Source of the DNA: Diplosphaera chodatii
Lineage: Eukaryota; Chlorophyta; Trebouxiophyceae; Prasiolales; Stichococcaceae
DNA length: 64,000 nucleotides
Direction: 5' to 3'
Assembly: GCA_032358165.1 (NCBI GenBank)
Contig: JAALGY010000023.1
Location: 496,001-560,000, forward strand
Shown here piece by piece: positions 1 to 10,402 of the stretch. Both the position numbers and the translations under genes were made by a program. The notes under the pieces were generated by a model. It searched no databases. It saw nothing but the letters and a program-made list of their open reading frames with translations, and was not told the origin of the DNA. Positions within the stretch are counted from its first letter, which is position 1, and every line of letters starts with the position of its first letter.

Positions 1-903
1 CCGGTTACAGAGGCGAAGCCGCTGGCGCTGCAAAGATTTCCTTCGGACGTTTCGAGCACATCTGCAGCGCCGCCAGCGGATGTGGCGGCACTCGCGCCGG
101 GACTGACAGCGGCGCAGATGCAGCAGCTCTGGGCAGGACTCAACAAGACGCTGCAGCCTGGAGGGACAGCAGCACTGCCAAAGGCGCAGCAGCGGCTGCT
201 GCTGCAGGCGAGGCCAGACTATGCGCCTCAGCCAGGGTCGCCGCCAATGCGCAGCAGACCGCAGCTGCTGGCCCAGCAGGGCGAGCCAAGGGCAAGGGCC
301 AAGACAGTGACGTGGGCGAACGGCACAGCACAGCCACAGCCAGCTGCGCGGCCACAGGCTGCAGGCGCAACGCTGGCAGCGGCGGCACCTGGGGCAGCGC
401 CCGTGCAGCGGCTGCCGCCATCGGACATTCTGGACATTCTGCTGCGGCTGGAGGAGCTAGACATGATACTGCAGCCTTCCCCGACAGCGAAGCCACCAAC
501 CGGACTGCAGCCGCCGCAGCAGGCGCTGCAAGTCAAGTCGATGCAGGCTAGCCCGGCACCACTGCAGATGGGGCCACAGCTGCCGTCACAAGGCGCGCCA
601 AGGGCGGCACCCAAGACAGCGACGGTCGCAAATGGCGCTGCGCGGCTGCCTGCAACGCCACAGCCTGGAGGCGCACAGCCGCCAGAGCCGCAGCAGCTGC
701 CGGTTGACACCTCCTGCCAATGGACTCTGCACGCGCAGGCGCAGGAGCAGCAGCCGCTGCCGCACGACATCGTGATGCAGCAGCTTTCGGAGTTTCTGCG
801 CCACATGAACCTCAAGTTTGGCATGGCGTCCGCAGATCATGGCTCGAAGGCGCCAAACACCATCAGAGCACCCACATCTTGTTGTGCATACCGTCGCATG
901 TAG
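1..903 (+). CDS. 3' part of a Pro/Gln/Ala-rich low-complexity protein (5' end outside window)
   Basis: The frame is open from base 1 and ends at TAG (901-903), so this is the last exon of a gene that starts upstream. The 300 residues are rich in Ala, Pro, Gln and Leu. Two related blocks are visible: one with GEPRARAKTVTWANG (about residue 95) and one with GAPRAAPKTATVANG (about residue 197). Each is followed by a helical, Leu-rich segment (ILDILLRLEELDMIL; VMQQLSEFLRHMNLKF), so the region looks like an internal duplication. No catalytic motif is recognisable. The ordered Leu-rich ends could be interaction helices inside a disordered scaffold or regulator. Overlapping frames on both strands are composition shadows. 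Function unknown. Confidence 0.55.
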   Translation, partial: PVTEAKPLALQRFPSDVSSTSAAPPADVAALAPGLTAAQMQQLWAGLNKTLQPGGTAALPKAQQRLLLQARPDYAPQPGSPPMRSRPQLLAQQGEPRARAKTVTWANGTAQPQPAARPQAAGATLAAAAPGAAPVQRLPPSDILDILLRLEELDMILQPSPTAKPPTGLQPPQQALQVKSMQASPAPLQMGPQLPSQGAPRAAPKTATVANGAARLPATPQPGGAQPPEPQQLPVDTSCQWTLHAQAQEQQPLPHDIVMQQLSEFLRHMNLKFGMASADHGSKAPNTIRAPTSCCAYRRM

Positions 904-1309
904 AGGGACCCTGTGCCTTGGGACACATGCATGCATGCTTTGCGCCTGGCAGAGACAACCGGAGAAGCAGTTTGTCCTCACATGCTTGCTGTCTATCTCA
1001 GTTTGCTCCGACATGATCTGCTTGTGTTGTTGCCCTACCTTGGCCATGAGTCCTTGTCAAATCAATAAGGTTGTCCATGTCAGGCTGTCCATGTCACCCT
1101 TTGGATGGTTCCGATGGCAGGATCTCATTATGCCCGTTGGAGGTGCACATGCAGAGCAAACCACAGTCCGCTGTCCCCATTGTCCCTCTGCATGCATTAA
1201 ACTGTGCAGCCACATACGTGCGCAGCGTTCGGCGTTGGTGGGGCGCTCCACTGTTTCGAGCTGCAGTGCAAGCACCGCCTGTCAGCTGCTGTGCCACCAG
1301 AGGAGGTGT
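904..1309. other. Spacer between partial gene and tandem array
   Basis: 3' flank of the Pro/Gln-rich gene and 5' flank of array copy 1. I see no RNA gene, transposon end or further conserved exon. Confidence 0.4.
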
Positions 1310-1336
1310 TACGACCGGTTGCTTACCGCCTGGACG

Positions 1337-1891
1337 ATGCTTCTTGACGGTAAAAACACTAGGGAAGGCAGTGGACGCGGCAGAGCCACTGATGGCCGGC
1401 AACATGGTCGTGTTGGGCAGCAGCGCGTGCTTCGCGTGCCGGTGCTGCCGGTGGTGGTGGCCATGACTACCGTTGGCGTTCCGCTGTTGATTCGGCGCGT
1501 TCTCAGGTGAGCCAACAATCCTATTATCTCAAGACATATCATGGTAGTTCGACCGACAGCATGCCTAAGCGTCTTGTAGGTAGGGCAGGCTGTTGTGAAT
1601 CTGCGTACACCTTTGGGATACAGCCATGATGCCTGTCGGTCAGTGTCCAGACTTGTTTGATCTCCTCCCAGGAGGCAGCATGCGAGGCTGCAGGACGCCA
1701 TGGTCGCGACTGGTGCGTCGACGCAGAAGGCCACGTCACAGCAGCTGCCGCAGCCGCTGCTGCTGGTGGATGATGCGCAGGACTTCTTTGACGTCATAGA
1801 TTGCAAGGTTTCCAAGGCGTACGCAATGCATGCAGCAAGAGCGCCAAGCGTCTGTGGTCCTGGAGCCCACTGTGCGCGGCGCTTGTTCTAG
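1337..1891 (+). CDS. Array copy 1: small protein with one hydrophobic segment, unrecognised family
   Basis: Exons 1337-1506 and 1672-1891; 129 aa. The first ATG lies just after a relic of the family N-terminal motif (R-L-L-T-A-W at 1316-1333), whose start codon position reads Asp here, so this copy has a shortened N-terminus unless an upstream exon exists. Exon 1 ends in the hydrophobic segment VLPVVVAMTTVGVPLLIRRV (residues about 36-55) and a phase-2 GTGAGC donor. Exon 2 begins R-Q-H-A-R and carries an acidic/hydrophobic stretch with VDDAQDFFDVID. The likely topology is a single-pass membrane or membrane-anchored protein with a basic flank after the helix; this is inference. No relative is recognised. 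Confidence 0.5.
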
Positions 1892-2282
1892 ACCATGGTT
1901 ATGGTGCAAAAAGCTAGCTAGCTGTTGTCTCAGTGACCATGATGTTGTAAGGTGTTTGGGATGAAATGCAACAGTGAACAGACTGCGACGGCACATCATC
2001 GACACCATGCACGCTGGTGCTGCCTGCACTTGAACGATCCGAGAGAGGTCACCTCAGCTCGTCTGAACCGTTGCAGACCGAGCTGCACATCGCAGCTTAC
2101 TTTTGCACATGGTGCATGCACGCCCATGCAATGTATCGTGAAACTTACGCACAGATGGTGCCACTACTGCTACTGCCAGCAAACCATGCCTCACAAGGGC
2201 GCCGTGCGCACTGAGGCAGGTCCGTATCCTTCGAAGTGATTCGCCTACATTACACTACTTGGTAGAAGTGGTGTAACATTCA
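1892..2282. other. Spacer between array copies 1 and 2
   Basis: About 390 nt with no recognisable gene; presumably the promoter of copy 2 and 3' end of copy 1. Confidence 0.35.
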
Positions 2283-3225
2283 TGCGGTTGCTGTTGACCC
2301 TGTGTGTATACGTTGGTAACGTATGCGTAAGGTGCAGCACTAGTGTGCTGCAGCTGCTAGTCCTGTGTTACCGCAGTGGCAACGATTCTGCTGAGGCATC
2401 TACCTCGCTATGACGAGCAAAACACCCACGTCCTGCGCTGTGTTCCAAGCAGGGGTGGGGCTTCTGCTTTGCACATGACCCTTGCGCAGCAGACAGGAGC
2501 ACCAGGAGCTGCCGGCGCGTCAAGCAGTAGCAGCACAGGTGGCGAGCAATGGCATGTGTTGGGCTGCCAGTTGTGGCGGCGACTGCTGTTGGGTTGCCGC
2601 TGCTTGTCCGGCACATCCTCAGGTGAGAGCTGCACCTGCTCTGCCAACACAGCAACCAAGCAGTCATTCGGCTTGACAGAACCGACAGATTCATCACATG
2701 CGCGCTTCGGTTTCAAACCTGATGTGAGGTTGTCACATTTTGACCGAGTAGTCACGGCACTGTCCGTATGTTCCAGATCGATCGGTCACGCAGATCTTTA
2801 TCAGTTGGCGTGCATGCGCCGGCAGGTGGCGACGTGTGAAGGCACAAGCGCCCATTGTCAGTAAACCGCCCGGGGAAGCTTACAGAGACATTGTGACCGC
2901 ACGTGAACAGGAGGATCAGTACGTTCCTCGAATTTCTTGTCAGCTGCTGTACAATCAAGTTGTACATGATCAACCGCTCGATTGGCCGTCTGTTTTCTCT
3001 TGCGTTGCTGCTCACTACCAGACTCTGGATCCAATCGTATGCACACTTCACACACGAACACACATGCATGGTCGATCCGCTGCGCAGGCTGGCCATGATG
3101 GCAGACGCTTTCCTTCGCTGCACATCAGGGCACTTCAACCAAGCTGCAGCCAACGAGGAGTACAAGGCATCTCTCCGAAGCGGTATTCATCGACCCAGCC
3201 CTTTCTAACAACTGGAGACATTTAG
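2283..3225 (+). pseudogene. Array copy 2: disrupted or differently spliced member
   Basis: MRLLLTLC at 2283 matches the family start, and MACVGLPVVAATAVGLPLLV with RHILR (2549-2622) matches the hydrophobic segment with the same phase-2 donor (GTGAGA). Exon 2 starts at 2826 with W-R-R-V-K and includes AREQEDQY, resembling AEEAQY of copy 4. But the two parts of exon 1 are out of frame (stops at 2411-2413 and at 2528-2530 in the respective frames). Either this copy is decaying, or it has gained an intron inside exon 1. The 3' limit (TAG ending at 3225) is only the end of the open frame. I favour a decaying copy, but a transcript could overturn this. Confidence 0.45.
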
Positions 3226-4057
3226 GAATGATTTCAGGGTTTATGCGGCGCGGACACTGGCCTGCTATATGCGAGATGAAGCAGTGTTGTCGCAAATGCT
3301 TATTGCTCTGACATGCGAGCTGAACGGCACGCTCCTTGCGTTGCGGGCGCACAATAGCAAGCGTATTGGAACGGCGTCATCTGGCAACATCAGCTTGGCC
3401 AGGCTACAGTGTGGATGCCTTGTGGTGATCACTTTGCACCATCAGCCTCTTGCGGTTATTCGTTGGTCTAGAGCCTGATCACAGGCTGCATGGCATACAC
3501 GTACTGTGTGCAACACCTGCGAATGTCTGCCGTTCCCAATCTGCCAGAGACTGCCTCCTGGCACTTCATGTCCGCGTTGGTTCTTCCAAGGCAGGATCTC
3601 AGATCCTGGATGGTAGGGCAGGTGCGCACGCAGAGCAAGGCACGGCCCTTGTCAACTGCAAACAAAACCGATGCAGTGCAGCGAAGTTGTCATTTTGAGG
3701 TTGAGAAACAGCCTGCTGCGGGGCCGCAGGCACGTCCTGAGGCTGCATGCGGACGCTGTCGCTGCCTGCCAGCTGATCAATTCGAGGCGAGCTGCTCAGG
3801 CGTGTCGCCAGAGGTTGCGCACCAGATAGATCATATGGATGTCTATATCAATGCTCACTCCACTGCAAGCGTGCGGCTGTGCACTGTACGCATACGCACC
3901 CTATTTGTGCGCATGGGCCTTCTGATTGAGCAGGGGATGCTTCACCAATACACACATTTGGCCGTGTACACAACCGAATTTATTCCTTTTTGACGTACAA
4001 TGACAAGTAGTTTTCGCGACCAATGCTGCAGGTGGGGGTGTAGGGCTGTATCCAGCA
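3226..4057. other. Spacer between array copies 2 and 3
   Basis: About 830 nt with only short unconvincing open frames. No family motif was found on reading through it, so a fifth copy is unlikely here. Confidence 0.35.
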
Positions 4058-4781
4058 ATGCGTCTGCTGGTGACGCTGTGGGAGAAGTGGAGACATTGCG
4101 CTCAAGCGTCAGACCCAGTGCAGCGGCTGGTCTCGCAGCAACAGCAACAGCAACAACAGCAGCAGCATGATGCGTACTCCGACGGAAACAATGTCAGGCT
4201 CAAGCTTGTGATTGAGCAGGGCAGACATGCACCGCCTATACTGGTGAGCCAGCAGCCGAACACTGCCGGGCTCGACGACAGCAACAACAAGATCAGAGGC
4301 AAGCAACAAAACGGCGGCAGTGGCGGCCAGCGGGACGCGCCAATTGTGCTGGTGGCGATTACCACTGCTGTAGGGTTACCGCTGCTGGTGCGGCATGTCA
4401 TGCGGTGAGCTGACTTACGCCACACATACGCAGATAGAGCATGTGATACAAACCCGCTGCTACTTCCAGACACTACTGCCAAGAAACACCGCAACAAGTA
4501 TTTCAGCTCAGTTTTCGAGATGTGGCTCGATAGTGCCGACTGTGCAAGTTGCCCGTGATTGTCATAACAGGCGGCGGCGTACAAGGCGGCGGCGGCCTCC
4601 AGCGCGCGATGCACACGTGCACGGCGGGCAGGGTGACTTCCTCGCCAATATGAAACATCACTTCGGCAAGGCGGCTGATACGCAAGCCGCACAAGTGCCC
4701 AGTGGTATCATGGGGACTAACGCCCCCCGTGCACGGCGCCGCACCTTCTGGATCAGGACCCAGAGTCATGCTCAGCCGTAG
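4058..4781 (+). CDS. Array copy 3: small protein with one hydrophobic segment and poly-Gln tract
   Basis: Exons 4058-4404 and 4571-4781; 185 aa, lengths in frame. It starts MRLLVTLWEKW, the best-preserved family N-terminus together with copy 4. Residues about 27-36 are ten consecutive Gln encoded by mixed CAG/CAA. A hydrophilic Asn/Gly-rich linker follows, then the hydrophobic segment PIVLVAITTAVGLPLLV with RHVMR at the exon end. The donor is GTGAGC, phase 2. Exon 2 begins with eight Arg among nine residues (RRRRTRRRR), then a His/Gly-rich region, ending before TAG at 4779-4781. The hydrophobic helix followed by a strongly basic stretch is typical of a single-pass membrane protein with the basic side in the cytosol. 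Family unrecognised. Confidence 0.6.
4136..4165 (+). repeat. Mixed CAG/CAA poly-glutamine tract
   Basis: Ten Gln codons in array copy 3. The mixture of CAG and CAA suggests selection on the protein or interrupted, stabilised repeat DNA. The other three copies lack it. Confidence 0.8.
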
Positions 4782-5313
4782 CAGGGGTGATTGTGCTGTT
4801 CAGCGCATCGATTCGCAGCTCCCGCTTGGAAGCAAGGACTCTGCTGGCTGCATGCCGTCTCTGTCAGGCCTCGGACCTTCCCATGCCATGATCTCCCTGC
4901 ATGCGATGGCAGGTGCACATGTTGCGCAGGCCACACAATGCGTCCACTCGCGTGCATGAGCCTGGTCGATGCAAAAGTCACCATCATGCACACGCTGCAA
5001 AGGTGCAGCGACCTCGTGCGGCTGCGATGCATGCCATGAGCTGTGCCTGCAGCTGATCACCTCGAGGCTGCTGGTGAGTCCGTGAGCGAATCGGCGCGCC
5101 CGCCATGTCATCGCTGTATCAAATTCATTGCCGTTGATGTGCTTATATTGCGCAAAACTCTGCAGCTGTTTTTGTGTCTAGGGGAGATTTGCTGCTCTGC
5201 ACAAGCTGGTACCTGCATGGTCAGGAGGCCCTGGTAATGATGCTTCGCACAGACCGCAGGACAGCTCGTGCCGGCAAGACTGATCCGCCCTGCAGACTGC
5301 TCAAGATCAAAGC
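4782..5313. other. Spacer between array copies 3 and 4
   Basis: About 530 nt; no gene recognised. Presumed promoter of copy 4. Confidence 0.35.
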
Positions 5314-6092
5314 ATGCGGCCACTGGCGGCGCTGTGGGAGGCGGTCTGGCGCACTGCCCATGCGCTGCAGCCGCCTTCACCGCAGCGGCTGAGCAAGCCG
5401 CGGCATCAGAAGCATGCGTCATCTGACAGAGATGATGTCATACCTTGTGAGATGCGTGAGGTGGACACAGCGGTGGTGCCACACAAGCGGGCGGCCAGTG
5501 CGGGAGCTGCCGGTAGCGGTGGCAGATCAAGCAGCATTGCCAGTGTGCGCAGCAGCAGCAGCCCCAAGCACTGCAGCAAGGCCCTGAGGCGGTGGCAGCA
5601 GCTCAAGGCGCGGCACGTGGCCGGGCTACCGTTGCTGCCGCTCGTGGTGGCCAGCACTGCAGGGCTGCCGCTTCTTGTTCGCCATGTCATCAGGTTCACT
5701 GCTGACACACCGACACATCTGGCACTACAGTCCAACTTCATTGCCACACACCAAAATGGCTGGCACCTGAAGGTTTTGTGGCAATCAGCAGCTTGGCTTT
5801 TCGGCGTTTGAGTGTCGTACCATGCCATGCGCACAGGCGGCGGCGTCCGAGGCCAGCAGGTGACCCCACCCAGGAGCCAGCAGAGCCACAGCCCCTGGGG
5901 GCGGCTGCTGCCGAGCTGCACGCCAGGCGGGCAGAGGAGGCCCAGTACGAATCTCATTCTGCTGCATCAATCTCCCTTGGATCCACCGCATCAAGTCACC
6001 AGCAAGCGTATCGTGCTCAGTTGAGCCACCATTGTTGTTCGCTCAGGTGCCTGCCTGCACGTGAACAGGCACGGACCTTGCATGCAGACTGA
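5314..6092 (+). CDS. Array copy 4: small protein with one hydrophobic segment, unrecognised family
   Basis: Exons 5314-5693 and 5837-6092; 211 aa, in frame. It starts MRPLAALWEAVWRTA, aligning with copy 3. The middle is Ser/Arg-rich. The hydrophobic segment is LPLLPLVVASTAGLPLLV with RHVIR at the exon end. The donor is GTTCAC, weaker than the GTGAGN of the sister copies; phase 2 is the same. Exon 2 starts R-R-R-P-R-P, then a Pro/Glu-rich linker and an alpha-helical region AELHARRAEEAQYES. This and copy 3 are the most complete members and best define the family. Membrane anchoring is inferred from the hydrophobic stretch; function is unknown. Confidence 0.6.
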
Positions 6093-6699
6093 GGAATATT
6101 ACCGATCTTTGAAATGCTGAGGTCCCTGCTGCATAGGCTGGATGCAATGGCGCGGTCGCGTGAGTTTCACGACAGCATGACAATGAGCTTCGGTCTGGCC
6201 GCTGACGAACAGGCTGAGAAGGCAGCACTCCGGGGTGGTCGCCAGCACAAAAGCAGGCCTTGATGGCGGAGGTCTCAACAGGTGCATGATGCCCATGGCG
6301 CCACCGTCAGCGCTTTCAACCTTTCATGAGAACTTCGTCCATGTTTTCCACTGTGCTTGCTTTCCGGGCTGGAACCGCAGCACTGCATCACCTACAGGAA
6401 CGTCGTGAACTCACCCGTGCAGCCTCTACCGCCATTCCCATCAGCCAACCCCTAGATCAGGCTTGATACTCTGGATATACACATTTGCTCGGCAGTCTGC
6501 AGTGGTTGCGGGGTGATACTCCCTTGGGTACCCCTGACAGGGCAGCGCTGCCCCCCCTTGCCCACTGCAAGTTCAGAAGCGAGGAGCACTCGCGCCCTGT
6601 TCCCATTTGTCGCTGCTGAGCCAGGCCGTTGCTGCTGGCCCTGGCAGCGCGACACTACGAACCACAGCTTGCGTGCTGCAGTCGCCACCTCACAGCGCC
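6093..6699. other. Convergent 3' intergenic region
   Basis: Lies between the end of array copy 4 (+) and the stop of the PhyH-like gene (-). It should hold both 3' UTRs; nothing else is seen. Confidence 0.4.
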
Positions 6700-9600
6700 C
6701 TACCCGCCATTCTGCTGGGGCCCTGCAGCGGCGGCGCCGCCCTGCTGCTGCTGCTGCTGCGGCGCTCCATTCGGTGCACCGACAGCACCTGCGATGCCTG
6801 CGTGGCCGTTGTGCTGGGGGGCTGCATCTCCATTCAGCGGAGGCGGTTGCTGCTGGTGTGCCTCGGCCGTTGCTGCAGCTGCTGCTGCCGCCTGCGCCTG
6901 TGCAGCCGTTGTAGCAAGGTGCAGAGCCTGCGCCAGCAACGCCTGATCAGGTCAGCATTGCATCGAAGAAGCCACATGCTCATGTCCATCGTCGACCCGC
7001 ACGGGAGCCATGCGACGCTGTGAGCAACATGGCGTATGCGCATGCAGAAGCAGGAATAGCGCAACCTGGCAGCAAAGCAATGCCTTGACATCAGTAGCAA
7101 ACATGAAGCTGTCTACGGGAAGCAGAAACAGCGCAGCCTGGCAGCGGGTGCAGTGCCTTGAGGCTGGCGGCCAAAGAAAAGCTGTCTACAGGAAGCAGCA
7201 GCGGCACCTGGTCGGCGAGGGCGTGCGCCTTGCGCAGCTCGTGCCCCGCCAGCAGCGCGGCCAGCTCCGGGACGCTGGCGCCCACCAGCGGGCGGCACCG
7301 GCGCTCCGTCGCCGGGTCGTACGGCCGCTGCCCCGCCAGCCGCAGGATCGTGGCGTCCTCCACCTGCCGAGTTTGCTGGAGCAGTCTCAGTGCCATGCTT
7401 CCAAAGCCAGCTGGCGGGTCGTACCCCTGACCTACTTTGAGAGGCTGTGTACACTGCGCTGAAGTGTGTTGCACCATTGACGCCATGGCCTGCTGCTGCA
7501 CGCCATAGATCAGCATGCTGGCTGGAGCCGGTACATCATCCAAACCAATCAACATTCGACAGTCCAAAATCATCAACATGGGCCCACCCTGTCGCGGGTG
7601 CGGGGCAGGGTGTACTTCTGCCGCTCCTCGGCATTTGGCGGCGCGCCAATCGTCACATTGGCCGCCGGCCAGTGCGTGGTGATGGAGTAGCTCTCGTACG
7701 CGTGGCGCTTGGCGGCCGCGTCGGCCTCCGTCGCCATCGCCGCCGGCTGGTAGCAGGTGTACAGCACATGCCTGCAACCGCAGTGCAGGTGCAGCGTCAG
7801 CACACTACCAGCAAGACACTCTGCTCTTTCAGACCCCTGCCTCGTCCCAACATACGACATATACACTTGATTGAGAAAGACATGGCGGCACTTGCAGTCA
7901 CACACGCTGGACAGGAAATGTGTAGTGCAGCCAGCCGCTGATGGTAACACCACATTGTCAGCTGGCTGCCGGTGCTTCTGGTAGCTGAGGGGCTACCTGC
8001 TGAAATGAGCTGATGACATAGACTATTGGTCAGTGCCCAGGATGTGATCATGGCATGTGTGCTTGTACAGCATTGTTAATAACTTGTGTTCCACCGCCTG
8101 TCCCTGAGCCCAAATGGCATTTGAGGGATCGTCAGTACAATGTGCAGCGGCGCCGGACAGGCCAACGCAACATACACGTGCTGCCATGCTGATGTGCCCT
8201 CGCTGTCGCACATTGGAGATACATCATGGGGAGGTGATCTAGAGGTGTGACCGTGGGCCGTCCAGTGGCAACTGGGACCTCACCGCCACAGGGTGGGGTC
8301 CGAGGGCGGGCAGTTCTGGTGCACGGTCCTAGAGTCCCAGATGAACAGCGAGCCGGGGCCATAGCCGCGCACCGCCTTCGCCGGGAAGCAATCCCAGAAG
8401 CCCACCTCCTGCACAGGTGACAGATCGGCTCAGAGTGGGGAAAAACATCCAAGTGAATGAATGTCATAGTTGTCGCATTTCAGTACCAGCAGCGGCAAGT
8501 GCAGGGGCTAGCAGTCAAGTTCCCCTCGTCAAGCTGCAGGCATGCATGCAGGCTGCACTTTGGACGTGCAACACGTGCGCAAGTGGGCACCTCGGGCTTG
8601 AAGAGGTAGAAGTCGCCAATCGCGGCCTTTTCGGCCTCGGACATGGCCGACACCTGGCCCCAGAACTGCTCGTGCGCCACGTGGCTCCCCTCCCGCACCA
8701 TCAGCGTGCCTGAGCGTGGGGCCCAATCCACAGGCTTTGCATTCACGGCAGAGATATGCATTTGTGCATGATGCTTTCCTGCAGGCGTCCCATGCCTAAG
8801 GGCTTGTGCTACATGATTTGCACAACACAGGCTGCAGCAACAGGCAGCAGCAAGCTGTCGATAGCGAACCCAGCTACATGTGCACAGAGGCTGACTGGCC
8901 TCCCTGGCCACTGGCATGACGGCTACTTCACAAGGCTGTGGCCAGGGATTCGTGCCGCACCAGGAGTGCACCACACCTGCGTGCGGACCCACGTCCGACA
9001 GGTTGAGCAGGCCCTGTATGCAGTGCAGCCCCGTCTTGCTGGGCGCCTGGTCGGTGTGCCACCACGCGGGCGCCAGACGGCTGCGCACATCCTGGCCCTA
9101 CAGATTTCAGGGTTCCTGTGAGTCGCAGGGGTCATCACGTGACGGCAAATCTATCCAGGTCCATGGTCGCAGTGCGCACCTGGGTTCCACAGTTACACAG
9201 AAAGGCGGCAGGATGCATACACCGATGATGGGTAGCGTCAAGGGTGAGGTAGGATGTACCGGCTGCGTCACTGCTGGCGGCCGCATCACATTGATGCTGT
9301 CGAAGGAGCTCAGCAGCGCGTCTGTGCCTGCAAAGTCCTCTGCGAGTCAGAGTCCGCAGCGAGGTAGGAGCACCAACAAGGCAAGCTGCGTGGTACGCAT
9401 GACGTCCGCAGAGGATGCTGCACGGTGTGTGCTTTCCACTCGACGGCAGTCTTGACGCAACTACCCAGAACGTGTTCAGGTGCATCCGCCTTGTGGCCAT
9501 GCTGCCGACTCACCCCACAGAGCGGCAAAGATGCTGGTGATGCGCTTGTCAGCGCGCAGCTTCCACACAAAGTCCTGGTGCGCCACCTGCAGCATGTGCC

Positions 9601-10402
9601 GTGGTTGTCCCTGATCCAGGACCTCACAGGGTACACATGTTCACCGTGCACCAGGACAGAGGGCACATGCCCCTCGGCATGCCCGAGCTTGGCGAGCCTC
9701 GTGATGTGCAGCCTGAGGCTGAAGGCGGCCAGCACAGGCAGCGCACCTCCAGCTTGTTGATGATGCCGGTGTCGAAGAACTTGGGTGGCCAGCGCTCATC
9801 GTCCCAGGTGCTGGCGTCGCTGCGCTTGATGCCTGTTGGGGCAGCAGTGGGTTCAGATCCCCCAATCCAGGAGGCTCTGCCAGGCGATGTCATGAGAGCT
9901 CTGCCATTGACAAGCACGCTTGCGCTCGCTTCTTGTCTCTGGCTGGCTGTGGGACACTTCACACTAGAAGGCCATGGCGCTCAGCGGCAGCCAATGTGCA
10001 TAAGAGAGAAGGGTGCATGAGGCGGCGGCAGCAGGGGGCGGCACCTGTGCCGAGGCCCTCCAGCCAGGCCCACACGCTGTCGATGTACGCCTCACAGTCA
10101 TCGCGGGTGACCACGTCCGGCACCACCGCCCTGTATCAGCGCAAGCCGTTGCACCATGAAGCAGGCATGCTGCGGCGCCTCTGCTGTTGTGACGCTGTCA
10201 AACTGCTGACCGCCTCTCCTCCTGGTGGGTGTCAGGCATCTATGGTTCGGTCATGTCAATCAGCAACCAGCCGTCCAACCCACCAGCCGTGCGTCTTGAA
10301 GTGCAGCGCCGCGCGGACCACGGCCTCCGAGGTGCTGAGCTTGTTGCTGCTGGCAGTGGCGGCGCCCGCGACGTCTGGCGTAGAAATGGGGTCCTGCGTC
10401 AT
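6700..10402 (-). CDS. Phytanoyl-CoA dioxygenase (PhyH)-like Fe(II)/2-oxoglutarate oxygenase
   Basis: Eleven exons: 10402-10284, 10130-10045, 9832-9747, 9586-9514, 9339-9272, 9097-8977, 8709-8591, 8408-8284, 7771-7588, 7363-7208, 6942-6700; 459 aa, frame closed. The N-terminus reads like PhyH proteins (ALHFKTHGWAVVPDVV). The Fe-binding His-x-Asp is in exon 6 (WWHTDQAP), and the distal His with a preceding Arg in exon 8 (WDSRTVHQN), so it is probably catalytically competent. SFDSINVMRPP in exon 5 is also typical. Substrate unknown; the family hydroxylates varied lipids and metabolites. The last exon adds an Ala/Gln-rich low-complexity tail of about 80 residues not usual for the family. The junction into it (CAG|GTGCCG at 7208/7207) is the least certain splice; a donor 12 nt further on also keeps frame. 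Confidence 0.85.

Larger units (their letters stand above)
1310..6092 (+). repeat. Tandem array of four diverged paralogous two-exon genes
   Basis: Four units share the same order: an N-terminal motif like M-R-L/P-L-x-x-L-W, a variable hydrophilic middle, a hydrophobic segment ending P-L-L-V/I-R-H/R-V/I-M/I/L-R, a phase-2 intron splitting that final Arg codon, then a second exon opening with Arg-rich sequence. N-motif positions are about 1310, 2283, 4058 and 5314. Exon-1 ends are 1506, 2622, 4404 and 5693. Intron lengths are 165, 203, 166 and 143 nt. Identical intron position and phase in all four with strong sequence divergence indicates old tandem duplication of one gene. The units are described one by one below. 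Confidence 0.75.

Noticed and set aside
6513..7023. Plus-strand Ala/Pro/Cys-rich frames
   Set aside because: Antisense of the PhyH last exon's CAG/GCN repeats.
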